This document shows, one piece after another, positions 25,424 through 34,390 of a stretch of 64,000 nt of DNA. The position numbers were made by a program, and so were the translations under genes. Source of the stretch: JAXGZG01 sp050952065 (lineage in GTDB: Bacteria > Bacillota > Sulfobacillia > Fermentithermobacillales > Fermentithermobacillaceae); contig JBMNKF010000008.1 of assembly GCA_050952065.1 (NCBI GenBank), positions 1 through 64,000 on the forward strand. Direction: 5' to 3'. The notes under the pieces are model-generated. The model made no database searches, was not told the origin of the DNA, and saw only the letters and a program-made list of their open reading frames with translations. Position 1 is the stretch's first letter; the number at the start of each line of letters is the position of its first letter.

Positions 25424-28274
25424 GATCGTCATAAAGGGAGCGCGTCAGCACAATCTCAAGGGGATCGATCTTGAGATCCCCAGGGACAAGCTGACTGTCA
25501 TAACCGGTCTGTCGGGTTCGGGCAAGAGTTCTCTAGCCTTCGACACGATATATGCCGAAGGCCAAAGGAGATACGTTGAGTCCCTGTCGGCCTACGCCCG
25601 TCAGTTCTTGGGTCTTATGGAGAAACCGGATGTGGATTACATTGAGGGCCTATCGCCCGCCATTTCTATCGATCAAAGGTCAGGCGCAAGAAACCCAAGG
25701 TCTACAGTGGGCACAGTCACAGAAATATATGATTACCTTCGGCTTCTTTTCGCAAGAGTGGGCCGGCCCCACTGTTTCGTCTGTGGTAAACCGATAGCCA
25801 AGCAGACAGTCGATCAGATAGCCGACCAGATTGAGGCTCTTCCGGAAGGCACTCGCTTTTCGGTGTTGGCCCCTCTAGTCAGAGGCAGGAAGGGCGAGTA
25901 CGAAAGGGTTTTCGATGACATACAGCGTGCGGGCTATATCAGGGTGCGCGTGGACGGAGTCACCGCCGAACTCCAAGAGCATTTGGGAAAGCGTCTAGAG
26001 AAACAGAAGAGGCATACTATCGAGGCAGTGGTTGACCGGCTGGTTCGTCGTCCGGGGATTCGAAGCCGGCTGGTGGATTCAATTGAGTCGGCTCTACATC
26101 TATCGGGGGACCTAATTGTCATCGAGGTGCAGGGGCAGGGTGACTTGGTCTTCAGCCAGTCTCTGGCGTGTCCCGATTGTGGGATAAGTTTCCCCGAGCT
26201 TGAGCCAAGGCTTTTTTCGTTCAACAATCCTTTTGGTGCGTGTCCGTCGTGCAATGGACTTGGGGTCAACATGGAGTTGGAGCCCGAACTGATCATTCCC
26301 GATCCCAGGAAGTCGATTTCCGACGGGGCTATTGCTCCTTGGAACGGCACTCCCGACGGCTATTACGCCCAACTTCTTGACGCCGTGGCTACGCATCTGG
26401 GGATTCCCACAGACGAGCCAGTGGGTTCTCTTACCGATGCTCAAATCAACATAATACTGTACGGAGCCCCTGGTGAACGCATACCATTCCATTACGAGAG
26501 CCAGTACGGACGACAGAGTCACAGGATGATCGCCTTTGAGGGAGTCATCCCCAATTTGGAGAGGCGCTACAAGAGCTCCACCAGCGAAGATGTTCGGACG
26601 TACATCGAGGAGTTCATGGCCGCCAAACCGTGCCCTGTTTGCCAGGGTGCCAGGTTGAAACCAGAGGCGTTGGCTGTAACTCTGGGCGGTAAGAACATCC
26701 ATGAGTTGACCAGTATGTCCATTGAGGCTGTCTTCCGGTTCATGGCTGGACTCAACCTATCGTCGCGGGAGAGACTCATTGCCAATCAGGTCCTAAAGCA
26801 AATCCGCTCAAGGCTACAGTTCTTGATTGATGTGGGGCTCGGCTATCTCACATTGACAAGACACGCCGGAACCTTAGCCGGAGGAGAGGCCCAGCGGATT
26901 CGGTTGGCAACACAGATAGGTTCTGGGCTGGTGGGCGTGTTGTATGTCTTGGATGAGCCCAGCGTGGGACTTCACCCCAGAGACAACAGGCGTCTCTTGG
27001 GCACCATTATGCATCTTCGGGACATCGGAAACACGCTTATCGTTGTGGAACACGATGAGGACACCATCAGAAGTGCCGACTACATCGTGGACGTGGGGCC
27101 GGGCGCCGGTGAAAACGGTGGGCGCATCGTGGCCGCGGGCAAGCTCTCTGACATTATGGCCAATCCCCACTCCATTACTGGGCAGTACTTGAGCGGACGC
27201 AGGCAAATCCCCATTCCGACCCGCAGGTCCCCAAGTGACAGGTGGATTAGGCTGAAAGGTGTGCGTGAGCATAACCTCAAGAACATCGACGTGGATATCC
27301 CCATTGGGGTGTTTACATGCGTCACAGGCGTTTCTGGATCGGGAAAGAGCACTCTGGTCAATGACGTCTTGTACCGAAAACTGGCATCGACCCTAAATCG
27401 GGTAAGGCAAAGACCGGGAGAGCACGATGAGATCACTGGTTTGGAGCACTTGGACAAGGTGATCAACATTGACCAGAGTCCCATAGGAAGGACCCCCAGA
27501 TCGAACCCGGCCACATATACGGGGGTGTTTACGGACATCAGAAACGTATTCGCAATGACTCCTGACGCAAGGGTGCGAGGGTACAAGCCCGGCAGGTTCA
27601 GTTTCAACGTGCGGGGGGGACGATGCGAAGCGTGTCGTGGTGACGGCATCATAAAGATTGAGATGCAGTTTCTGCCCGATGTATACGTCCCCTGCGAAGT
27701 GTGCGGAGGCAAGAGATACAACAGCCAGACTCTGGAGGTTAGGTATCATGGCAAGAACATAGCCGAGGTACTGGCCATGACTGTCGACGAGGCTCTGGAG
27801 GTCTTCAAGAACGTTCCCTCTATCAGACGGAGACTCCAGACTATTGAAGATGTTGGTCTCGGATACATTCGCCTAGGCCAGCCTGCCACAACCCTGTCAG
27901 GCGGAGAAGCTCAGCGCGTCAAGCTGGCCACGGAGTTATCCAGGCGGGGAAACGAGAGGACGCTGTATATTCTCGACGAGCCTACCACCGGACTGCATTT
28001 CGAGGATACGCGGAATCTTCTAGGTGTATTGCAGCGTTTGACGGACCAGGGGAGCACGGTAGTGGTAATTGAGCACAACCCCGACGTGGTCAAGAGCGCC
28101 GACCATATTATTGACTTGGGCCCCGAAGGCGGAGACGGCGGAGGGACCGTCGTCGCTACGGGCACTCCAGAAGAGGTTGCCCAGGTACCCCAGTCTTACA
28201 CCGGTCAGTTTCTCAAGAGAATCCTTCAACGCGAGATGGTGATGTGTGGCGCGACCGATGGCGGGAGAGCCTAG
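25410..28274 (+). CDS. uvrA: Excinuclease ABC subunit UvrA
   Basis: UvrA finds bulky DNA lesions as a dimer and loads UvrB. The 954-residue protein has two ABC ATPase halves. The first has Walker A GLSGSGKSS, signature LAGGEAQRIRLA and Walker B VLDEPSVGLHPRD. The second has GVSGSGKST, TLSGGEAQRVKLA and ILDEPTTGLHFED. Zinc-module Cys pairs are visible (CFVCGKP, CPDCG with CPSC, CPVC, and CEAC with CEVC). ATG 25410 lies inside the end of uvrB and the stop lies inside uvrC, so the three genes are translationally linked. Length and motifs are complete. Confidence 0.97.
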   Translation: MLRDKIVIKGARQHNLKGIDLEIPRDKLTVITGLSGSGKSSLAFDTIYAEGQRRYVESLSAYARQFLGLMEKPDVDYIEGLSPAISIDQRSGARNPRSTVGTVTEIYDYLRLLFARVGRPHCFVCGKPIAKQTVDQIADQIEALPEGTRFSVLAPLVRGRKGEYERVFDDIQRAGYIRVRVDGVTAELQEHLGKRLEKQKRHTIEAVVDRLVRRPGIRSRLVDSIESALHLSGDLIVIEVQGQGDLVFSQSLACPDCGISFPELEPRLFSFNNPFGACPSCNGLGVNMELEPELIIPDPRKSISDGAIAPWNGTPDGYYAQLLDAVATHLGIPTDEPVGSLTDAQINIILYGAPGERIPFHYESQYGRQSHRMIAFEGVIPNLERRYKSSTSEDVRTYIEEFMAAKPCPVCQGARLKPEALAVTLGGKNIHELTSMSIEAVFRFMAGLNLSSRERLIANQVLKQIRSRLQFLIDVGLGYLTLTRHAGTLAGGEAQRIRLATQIGSGLVGVLYVLDEPSVGLHPRDNRRLLGTIMHLRDIGNTLIVVEHDEDTIRSADYIVDVGPGAGENGGRIVAAGKLSDIMANPHSITGQYLSGRRQIPIPTRRSPSDRWIRLKGVREHNLKNIDVDIPIGVFTCVTGVSGSGKSTLVNDVLYRKLASTLNRVRQRPGEHDEITGLEHLDKVINIDQSPIGRTPRSNPATYTGVFTDIRNVFAMTPDARVRGYKPGRFSFNVRGGRCEACRGDGIIKIEMQFLPDVYVPCEVCGGKRYNSQTLEVRYHGKNIAEVLAMTVDEALEVFKNVPSIRRRLQTIEDVGLGYIRLGQPATTLSGGEAQRVKLATELSRRGNERTLYILDEPTTGLHFEDTRNLLGVLQRLTDQGSTVVVIEHNPDVVKSADHIIDLGPEGGDGGGTVVATGTPEEVAQVPQSYTGQFLKRILQREMVMCGATDGGRA

Positions 28275-30177
28275 CAGGATAGAAGGTCGGGCTTGGGTCG
28301 GTCTCAGGGGAGACCGTTATCTCTTGGACGAGAAGACCAAAGAGGTAACTGAGTCGCCCGGGGTATATGTTTACCGCGGCTCTGGAGGAGAGGTCCTGTA
28401 TGTAGGTAAAGCCAATAACCTTCGGAAAAGGTTGCGTTCGTATTTTGCCTCCAATTTGCCACCCAAGACGGAGGCATTAATGGAGAGAGTGGCCAGCCTC
28501 GAGACAATTGCCGTGGAATCTGAGGTTGAGGCCCTTATCCTCGAACTCAACCTAATCAAGAAGCACAGACCCAAGTACAACATCCTGCTTACCGACGACA
28601 AGCAATACCCCTATATACGGGTGGGCCTAAACGAACCGTGGCCAAGAGTAACGGTGGCCAGGCGAATGCAGCGCGATGGAGCTCGGTATTTTGGCCCCTT
28701 TACCAGGGGGACGTCTGTCAGGGAGACTCTGACTGTGTTGCGGCGGTTGTTTCCCTATAGAAATTGCTCAGACAAGGTACTGGCTCAAACAACAAGGCCT
28801 TGTTTGGATTATCATATTAACCGTTGCCTTGCCCCCTGTGCTGGGAAGGTCGATGAAGCCACATATGACAGGACAATCAGTGAATGCATCAAATTCCTGG
28901 AAGGCAGATACAGAGAAGTGCGAGAGAGTCTGCAGAAGAGCATGAATGAAGCTGCCGAGAAGATGGAATATGAGCGCGCTGCTCGAATCAGAGACCAAAT
29001 CCGGAGCCTTGATGATATCACCGAAAAACAACGGATTGTTTCTCCCGATATGAAGGATAGAGATATCTTGGGCCTCGCACGAGCATCTGACAATGCTTTC
29101 GTGGCTCTCTTGCCTGTGCGCCAGGGCAAGATCATGGGGAAAGACGGGTTCATTCTCCAAAGCGCCGGGTCTGAAGATGATGCCGGGATCCTTGAGGCAT
29201 TCATTACCCAGTACTACTCCTTGGCACCCTTCATCCCGGGAGAGATCGTCGTGCCTGTGGACCTTTCTTCGCGACCGGAAATTGAGGCGTTTCTCAGGGC
29301 TCAGAAGAAGGCAAACGAGGCTCGGGACAGGGTCGTGCGGCTGAGAGCACCCAAGCGAGGGCGTCTTAAGGGTCTTGTGAATATGGCCTGCGACAACGCT
29401 AAGACCATGATGGCTGACATTGTACCCAGGGTTCAAAGAGAAAAGCAACACAATCTAGAAGCTATGACGAATCTGGCCAAAGCTTTGGGCATGAAGCGTC
29501 TTCCCATACGTATAGAGGGTTACGATATTTCCAATATTTCAGGCCAAGAGACAGTCGCTTCCATGGTTGTGTTGTCCGATGGCAGACCAGATAAGAGTCA
29601 ATACCGCAAATTCCGAATGAGACTGCAAGGGAAACCCGATGATTTTGCCATGATGCAGGAAGTCTTGTGGCGGCGTTTCAAAAGGGGCCTTTCTGAACGA
29701 GAGGAGATGAAGACTACAGGTCGAGGTGGTAAGTTTTCTGTGTTCCCGGATCTCATCCTAGTGGATGGAGGAAAAGGTCAGGTTAGCGCCGCTAGAAAAG
29801 TTCTCGATGAGCTGAATCTCGATATACCCCTTGCCGGGTTAGCCAAGAAAAACGAGGAGATCTATCTTCCTGGTTGCGAGGAGCCACTGGTACTTCCGCG
29901 AGATTCCGGCGCGTTGTATCTGGTCATGAGACTTCGGGACGAAGCCCACCGTTTTGCCCTTGCCTATCACCGACGACTTCGGGGCCAGAGAGGTCTCCGT
30001 TCTGCGCTTTCTGAGATTCGCGGAATAGGACCCGCCAAACTAAGAGGACTCTTGAATGCTTTCGGCGATGTTGATTCAATCCGAAATGCCTCCATAGAGG
30101 AAATTGCCAAAGTCAAGGGCATAGGCCCTGCTCTTGCACAAAAGATCTCTACACATCTTAAGAAGAAGTTTCCTTGA
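28246..30177 (+). CDS. uvrC: Excinuclease ABC subunit UvrC
   Basis: UvrC makes both incisions around the lesion held by UvrB. The 643-residue protein has an N-terminal GIY-YIG nuclease (SPGVYVYRGSGGEVLYVGKA), the Cys cluster region around TRPCLDYHINRCLAPCAG, a UVR motif (about 205-240), the RNase-H-like C-terminal nuclease (GYDISNISGQETVASMVV, DLILVDGGKGQV) and two helix-hairpin-helix motifs (IRGIGPAKLRGLL, VKGIGPALAQKI). GTG 28246 overlaps the uvrA end by 29 bases and adds an N-terminal extension of about 25 residues over typical UvrC. The in-frame ATG at 28258 is an alternative start. Confidence 0.95.
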   Translation: MARPMAGEPSRIEGRAWVGLRGDRYLLDEKTKEVTESPGVYVYRGSGGEVLYVGKANNLRKRLRSYFASNLPPKTEALMERVASLETIAVESEVEALILELNLIKKHRPKYNILLTDDKQYPYIRVGLNEPWPRVTVARRMQRDGARYFGPFTRGTSVRETLTVLRRLFPYRNCSDKVLAQTTRPCLDYHINRCLAPCAGKVDEATYDRTISECIKFLEGRYREVRESLQKSMNEAAEKMEYERAARIRDQIRSLDDITEKQRIVSPDMKDRDILGLARASDNAFVALLPVRQGKIMGKDGFILQSAGSEDDAGILEAFITQYYSLAPFIPGEIVVPVDLSSRPEIEAFLRAQKKANEARDRVVRLRAPKRGRLKGLVNMACDNAKTMMADIVPRVQREKQHNLEAMTNLAKALGMKRLPIRIEGYDISNISGQETVASMVVLSDGRPDKSQYRKFRMRLQGKPDDFAMMQEVLWRRFKRGLSEREEMKTTGRGGKFSVFPDLILVDGGKGQVSAARKVLDELNLDIPLAGLAKKNEEIYLPGCEEPLVLPRDSGALYLVMRLRDEAHRFALAYHRRLRGQRGLRSALSEIRGIGPAKLRGLLNAFGDVDSIRNASIEEIAKVKGIGPALAQKISTHLKKKFP

Positions 30178-30257
30178 CATTGTTTCTTGCAGAAAGACCC
30201 CGCGCAGTTGCCCGTTAAAGGCTCCTCCCAGGATCCCTCAGAATAATTCAAGGCAAT

Positions 30258-30310
30258 GTTAATATTGTTAATATGAGTATTGACTTTATCAAGGCTCGGC
30301 CATATATTAT
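30258..30310 (+). promoter_or_regulatory. Promoter with an upstream tandem 9-bp repeat
   Basis: TTGACT (30281-30286) is followed after 16 bases by TATATT (30303-30308), or after 18 by TATTAT (30305-30310). Just upstream are two perfect abutting copies of TGTTAATAT (30258-30266 and 30267-30275), a likely binding site for an activator or repressor. This promoter should drive the DUF2089-DUF4097 operon. Confidence 0.6.
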
Positions 30311-30328
30311 CTTCGGAAGGTGAGAGCG

Positions 30329-30730
30329 ATGGCAAACGAGGTAATCGGCAAGTGTCCGGTTTGCGGTGACCCCTTACTTGTGAGCGAACTGTATTGTCCT
30401 GGCTGTCAGACCAAGATCTCGGGGAGTTTCGACCTCTGCAAATTCTGCAAGTTGAACTCTGATCAGCGGGCCTTCGCGGAGGTGTTTATAAAGAATCGAG
30501 GCAATATCCGTGAGGTCGAGCGAGAGCTGGGCATTTCATATCCGACAGTGCGCAGTAGGCTGGAGAACCTGATCAGGGCGTTAGGTTACACACTGGGTCC
30601 AGACGAATCGGAGGGGGCCTCAGAAGATCTGAAAGCCAAAGAAAAGCGGGAAATCCTCGACAAACTGGCGCAAGGCCAAATCACCCCTCAAGAAGCCGCC
30701 AGGATGCTGAGGACCGTCTCAAATAGGTGA
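30329..30730 (+). CDS. DUF2089 protein (zinc ribbon plus helix-turn-helix)
   Basis: The N-terminal zinc-ribbon has Cys pairs CPVC and CPGC, with CKFC close behind. A helix-turn-helix-like part follows (NIREVERELGISYPTVRSRL), and the protein ends in a two-helix motif ILDKLAQGQITPQEAARML. DUF2089 proteins are probable transcription factors, so this one may regulate its own operon. ATG 30329 has GGAAGGTGA about six bases upstream; the GTG at 30320 lies inside that site. The two following genes carry the same two-helix motif at their N-termini. The target site is unknown; the tandem repeat at 30258 is a candidate. Confidence 0.8.
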   Translation: MANEVIGKCPVCGDPLLVSELYCPGCQTKISGSFDLCKFCKLNSDQRAFAEVFIKNRGNIREVERELGISYPTVRSRLENLIRALGYTLGPDESEGASEDLKAKEKREILDKLAQGQITPQEAARMLRTVSNR

Positions 30731-30844
30731 ACATCAGTTGCACAGGGAAATGCCCTGCAGTGCACGGCGGGGTTTCCACATAAAGACTGTCCGGGCCGGG
30801 GATAAAAGGCAACAAACGGGCAGACCCAAGAGGGGGAGTACCAG

Positions 30845-32020
30845 GTGTCCAAAGAAGAGAAACTTCTGATTCTGCAAATGGTGTCCGACGGCAAGGTTAC
30901 TCCGGAGGAAGGAGTGGAGCTCCTTCGGGCTGTAGCGGGCGGCGCAGGAGCTGCGGAATCCCAGCAGGCGCTCTCAGAAAACCTAGCGACAAGCATCCGT
31001 GAAGGCGTTAAGCGCAGCGTAGAAACGGCTGTGCGCTCAGCGGAAGAAGTGGCGGAAGGGGCCGCAACAGAGGCGGAGCGAGTTGCGGCCGATGTGGAAC
31101 GACACGTTGCCCGGATTGGAGAGAGCGCCGGGATCCAACGAGAGGTGGTTGGCGAGAACATCGAAGAGAGTCTCACGGGACTTGGCAAAACGATCGCCCG
31201 TATGTTTAGGCGGGGCTTCGGCGCAGGTGGGCCTCAGAGGGAATTTCACGAGGAGTTCTGCGGCGAGTTTCCCGAACAGGGTACGCTGGACGTGGGTTTG
31301 AGCACGGCCAACGGGCGGGTCACAGTTAAGACATGGGACCGGCCCGGATTCCACCTGGACGTGCAGAAGAGAGTGAATGCTGATTCCGATGCTGAGGCTG
31401 AGAATCTTACCAAAGATGTTTTCACGTTCACCAGTGAAGGTAATGTGCTGCGGGCAAGGAGCAAAGAACCCCAATATGGATGGTGTGGATCAGTAACGGT
31501 GAGTTTCACCCTGACCCTCCCGAAGGATAGGAAAGCATCTTTGGACCTTGCGTCGTCCAATGGACGGATCACAATCCAGGGCGTAAGTGGACCCCGATTG
31601 AGCGGACGTACTGCCAATGGAAGAATAATTGTTGATGACTGCAGTTTTGATACGTGTGATGTCAACACCGCTAACGGCCGAATCGAATATGAGGGTCAGG
31701 CCAAAGAATTGACGGCCGACACGGCCAACGGAAGGATAGTGGCCAATATTGAAGGAGCCGGTAACTGGAGATTAGACTCGGCTAACGGTCGCATCGAAGT
31801 GAACATCAAGAAGACTCAAGGTGTGGGTTACGAAGTTGACACATCAGCCGTTATGGGGAGGATCCAAGTGAGCGGCTTCGAGGACGTCATCATCGACGAG
31901 ACCAGACACAAGACAGGGGCGAGACGCTACAAAGCTAGGAGTCTTGGGTTCGATGAGGCGGAGTGCAAGGCGACGCTTAGAGCATCCACAGCCATGGGCA
32001 GGGTGATCGTGTCAGCCTAA
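30845..32020 (+). CDS. DUF4097 (YvlB/LiaX-like) beta-solenoid protein
   Basis: A 391-residue protein without signal peptide or membrane helix. It opens with ILQMVSDGKVTPEEGVELL, a SHOCT-like two-helix motif, then a helical stretch of about 100 residues, then repeated strands of the DUF4097 fold from about residue 145. The repeat unit is visible as recurring TANGRI or similar (STANGRVTVK, SSNGRITIQ, TANGRIIVD, NTANGRIEY, DTANGRIVA, SANGRIEV, SAVMGRIQV). Related proteins such as B. subtilis YvlB and enterococcal LiaX belong to envelope-stress regulons. GTG 30845 lies seven bases after GGGGGAG. The function is inferred from relatives only. Confidence 0.82.
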   Translation: MSKEEKLLILQMVSDGKVTPEEGVELLRAVAGGAGAAESQQALSENLATSIREGVKRSVETAVRSAEEVAEGAATEAERVAADVERHVARIGESAGIQREVVGENIEESLTGLGKTIARMFRRGFGAGGPQREFHEEFCGEFPEQGTLDVGLSTANGRVTVKTWDRPGFHLDVQKRVNADSDAEAENLTKDVFTFTSEGNVLRARSKEPQYGWCGSVTVSFTLTLPKDRKASLDLASSNGRITIQGVSGPRLSGRTANGRIIVDDCSFDTCDVNTANGRIEYEGQAKELTADTANGRIVANIEGAGNWRLDSANGRIEVNIKKTQGVGYEVDTSAVMGRIQVSGFEDVIIDETRHKTGARRYKARSLGFDEAECKATLRASTAMGRVIVSA

Positions 32021-32034
32021 AGGAGTGGATACAC

Positions 32035-32418
32035 GTGGATGAGGAGAGGGTTCGGGTACTCAACATGCTGAAAGAGGGCAAGATCAATCCCGAAGAAGCC
32101 CTAAAGATCCTCGAGGCAATGGAAACGGTTCCAGATAAGGATACAGAGATGCCCCAAACTAAGGCCAAGTGGCTCAGGGTGAGAGTAACCGACCTGAAGA
32201 GCGGAAAGGCAAAGGTATCGGTGAACCTTCCCATGGGACTTGTGGATTGGGCCCTCAGGGCTGGGACCCGGTTTGCGTCACTTGGTGGCGTAGATCTGAA
32301 TGGAATGGGTGTCGATGCGGAAGGCCTAAGAGCAGCCATAAGCTCAGGGCTCAAAGGAAAGATCGTAGATGTCATCGATGATGAGGATGGGCAACACGTG
32401 GAAGTCATCCTAGAGTAG
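32035..32418 (+). CDS. SHOCT-like small protein, third gene of the DUF2089 operon
   Basis: A 127-residue protein with the N-terminal two-helix motif VLNMLKEGKINPEEALKIL, a basic linker and a C-terminal part (WLRVRVTDLKSGKAKVSVN, LPMGLVDWALR and onward) found with this motif in other Firmicutes. It has no transmembrane helix. GTG 32035 follows AAGGAGTGG. It lies 14 bases after the DUF4097 gene and shares its motif, so the products may interact. A terminator follows at 32454-32494. No biochemical function is known to me. Confidence 0.72.
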   Translation: MDEERVRVLNMLKEGKINPEEALKILEAMETVPDKDTEMPQTKAKWLRVRVTDLKSGKAKVSVNLPMGLVDWALRAGTRFASLGGVDLNGMGVDAEGLRAAISSGLKGKIVDVIDDEDGQHVEVILE

Positions 32419-32453
32419 GCTTCATGGAGGTTTCGACCGGTTAGGACTCGATG

Positions 32454-32494
32454 GGCGTGGAGGTCAAGGCACAGGCACATCCCCCACGCCTTTT
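32454..32494 (+). terminator. Terminator after the DUF2089-DUF4097 operon
   Basis: GGCGTGG (32454-32460) pairs with CCACGCC (32484-32490) across a 23-nt loop, followed by TTTTAGATTTTCT. The loop is long, so strength is uncertain, but the position between converging operons fits. Confidence 0.5.
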
Positions 32495-32501
32495 AGATTT
32501 T

Positions 32502-33404
32502 CTACCGTCTTGCCTTTTGCGCTCTGATATCTTGAGCAAGAGTGGCCAGGCGACGCAATCTGTGATTCACGGCAGACTTGGAGATGGGCGGAGTCAGGAG
32601 CTGGCCGAGTTCTTCCATGCTCAGATCTGGGTTATCAAGCTTCGTCCTGGCAAGTTCACGAAGTGCTCTCGGAAGATGGGAAAGTCCCTTCTCACGGTCA
32701 ATCAATTGGATATCCCTGATATGCCTCAGGGACGCCTCCACTGAACGAGACACATTGGCCCTATCCATATTGACTATTCTCTGAACCGAATTCTTCAGGG
32801 ACTTGGCCGCCCGGACGTTTTCGTAGCGCAGTACAGCCTGGTTTGCCCCCAGTTGTTTTAGGAACTCGGATATCTGGTCGCCGTCCTTCATGTAAATCAC
32901 GAAGGCGGAGCGTCTTTGCACGATACCACTCCGGAGTCCCTCCCGCCGCATCAAAGACTGAGCCAGCATCGCGTCTTGCCTTGTTGCGAACACGATCTCC
33001 AGATGATAGCCTCTGTTGGGCGACGCGATAGAGCCGCGGGCTAAGAAAGCCCCTCGCAAGTACGCTCTTCTGCACGAGGAGCTCTGGCGAAGGAGGTCTT
33101 GGACCGGCAATTCCACCTGCTTCATATCTGTGTCAACCGAGACTCTTCTGCGGCCAGACCGAGACTTGTCACTGGGAACCCGCGTCCTTAGGGAAGGCGA
33201 AAGACCGGATCCCTCTTTTACGAGGTAGTACAATCTTCTGATCACAAAGGGTTCAGCGGTAATAGGAGCTTCTCCTGTCTGGTGGTGCCCCGAGGACAGT
33301 TGCCGCCTAAGAGCCAGCGCTTCCACAAGAGATTGGGAACGTCCATTTACCCGGACCCGGGACAGTTCTTCTTTTACGCTTCTAGAGAAAGTATCTCTGT
33401 TCAT
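32502..33404 (-). CDS. whiA: DNA-binding protein WhiA
   Basis: WhiA combines a degenerate LAGLIDADG homing-endonuclease fold with a C-terminal helix-turn-helix. It controls sporulation in Streptomyces and chromosome segregation and division in Bacillus. The 300-residue protein ends with the HTH segment LDNPDLSMEELGQLLTPPIS followed by KSAVNHRLRRL, which is diagnostic. The N-terminus MNRDTFSRSVKEELSRV and the middle RRAYLRGAFLARGSI are also typical. It starts one base after the yvcK stop and ends the rapZ-yvcK-whiA run, a conserved Gram-positive trio. Confidence 0.94.
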   Translation of the reverse strand: MNRDTFSRSVKEELSRVRVNGRSQSLVEALALRRQLSSGHHQTGEAPITAEPFVIRRLYYLVKEGSGLSPSLRTRVPSDKSRSGRRRVSVDTDMKQVELPVQDLLRQSSSCRRAYLRGAFLARGSIASPNRGYHLEIVFATRQDAMLAQSLMRREGLRSGIVQRRSAFVIYMKDGDQISEFLKQLGANQAVLRYENVRAAKSLKNSVQRIVNMDRANVSRSVEASLRHIRDIQLIDREKGLSHLPRALRELARTKLDNPDLSMEELGQLLTPPISKSAVNHRLRRLATLAQDIRAQKARR

Positions 33405-33405
33405 A

Positions 33406-34389
33406 TCAGTCTGTCACTGCCGCTTTGCGATGAACATCGTTCGCGGTGGCTGCAAAGTCAAAGATAGAACGAGCAAGTTGCATGGGATCGTGGCGAGCGA
33501 GATCTCCTGAGCTTAGGTAATTGCCCGCTATTACAGAGTATCTCCTTGCAGTGAGTGTATCTATGTCGGCTTTGACTTGGAATCTGCCTTCTTCGGCGTA
33601 TCTTTGTCCGATCTCGTCAGGAGCCTTTGCCGTATTTACAAGTACATGGGTGAATAGGCGTCCTGCGTGTTCCTCGATGGCCCGAACGTGGTCGGACGCA
33701 GAGTAACCATCCGTTTCTCCGGGTTGCGTCATGATGTTGCACACATAAACCTTCCATGCTCGGGATTTCTTCACGGCGTTCCTGATGCCCTGCACCAGTA
33801 AGTTGGGTATTACAGACGTGTAAAGGCTTCCGGGCCCGATTATGACTCCATGGGCGGCCTCGATTTCCATAACGGCTTCATCTAGTGCCACAGGATTGTC
33901 TGGGATCAACCGTAGACGGGACACTCTTTTCTTGGCCTCGGGAATGGCGTATTCTCCGACGATTACCGAACCATCGCTCATCTCTGCGGAAAGAGTGACG
34001 TCCCAAAGAGTCGCAGGAAGGACCTTGCCCTTGACTGCCAGCACCCGGGACATGGTTCTGACGGCTGCCTGAAAGTCTCCGGTCATCTCAGTAATGGCTG
34101 CCAGGAAGAGATTGCCAAAGTTATGCCCCTTGAGATCGCCCTTGTTAAACCTATGGTTTAGGAGGGATGCCATGTCGGATTCATCTTGGGCTAGCGCCAA
34201 GAGGCAGTTTCGAATGTCACCGGGGGGCAAGATGCCCATGTCTTTTCTCAACCTGCCGGAACTGCCGCCGTCATCGGCTACTGTGACTACGGCGGATAGA
34301 TCGCACGGAAAAGCCTTGAGGCCTCGCAAGACACATGCAAGGCCTGTTCCTCCCCCTATAACAACGATCTTCCGATTCTCCCCGGGCAA
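33406..34389 (-). CDS. yvcK: YvcK/GlmR family UDP-sugar-binding regulator
   Basis: YvcK (GlmR) binds UDP-GlcNAc and, in Bacillus, stimulates GlmS when the sugar is scarce, feeding carbon into peptidoglycan precursors; it is needed for growth on gluconeogenic substrates. Hallmarks are KIVVIGGGTGLACVLRGLK, VTVADDGGSSGRLR, PPGDIRNCLLAL, GHNFGNLFLAAI and GPGSLYTSVIPNL. I choose TTG 34389: GGAGGT lies seven bases upstream inside the end of rapZ, and the start comes one base after the rapZ stop. A TTG at 34419 would overlap rapZ with a weaker site. The product is about 327 residues and cytosolic. Confidence 0.93.
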   Translation of the reverse strand: MPGENRKIVVIGGGTGLACVLRGLKAFPCDLSAVVTVADDGGSSGRLRKDMGILPPGDIRNCLLALAQDESDMASLLNHRFNKGDLKGHNFGNLFLAAITEMTGDFQAAVRTMSRVLAVKGKVLPATLWDVTLSAEMSDGSVIVGEYAIPEAKKRVSRLRLIPDNPVALDEAVMEIEAAHGVIIGPGSLYTSVIPNLLVQGIRNAVKKSRAWKVYVCNIMTQPGETDGYSASDHVRAIEEHAGRLFTHVLVNTAKAPDEIGQRYAEEGRFQVKADIDTLTARRYSVIAGNYLSSGDLARHDPMQLARSIFDFAATANDVHRKAAVTD

Positions 34390-34390
34390 T

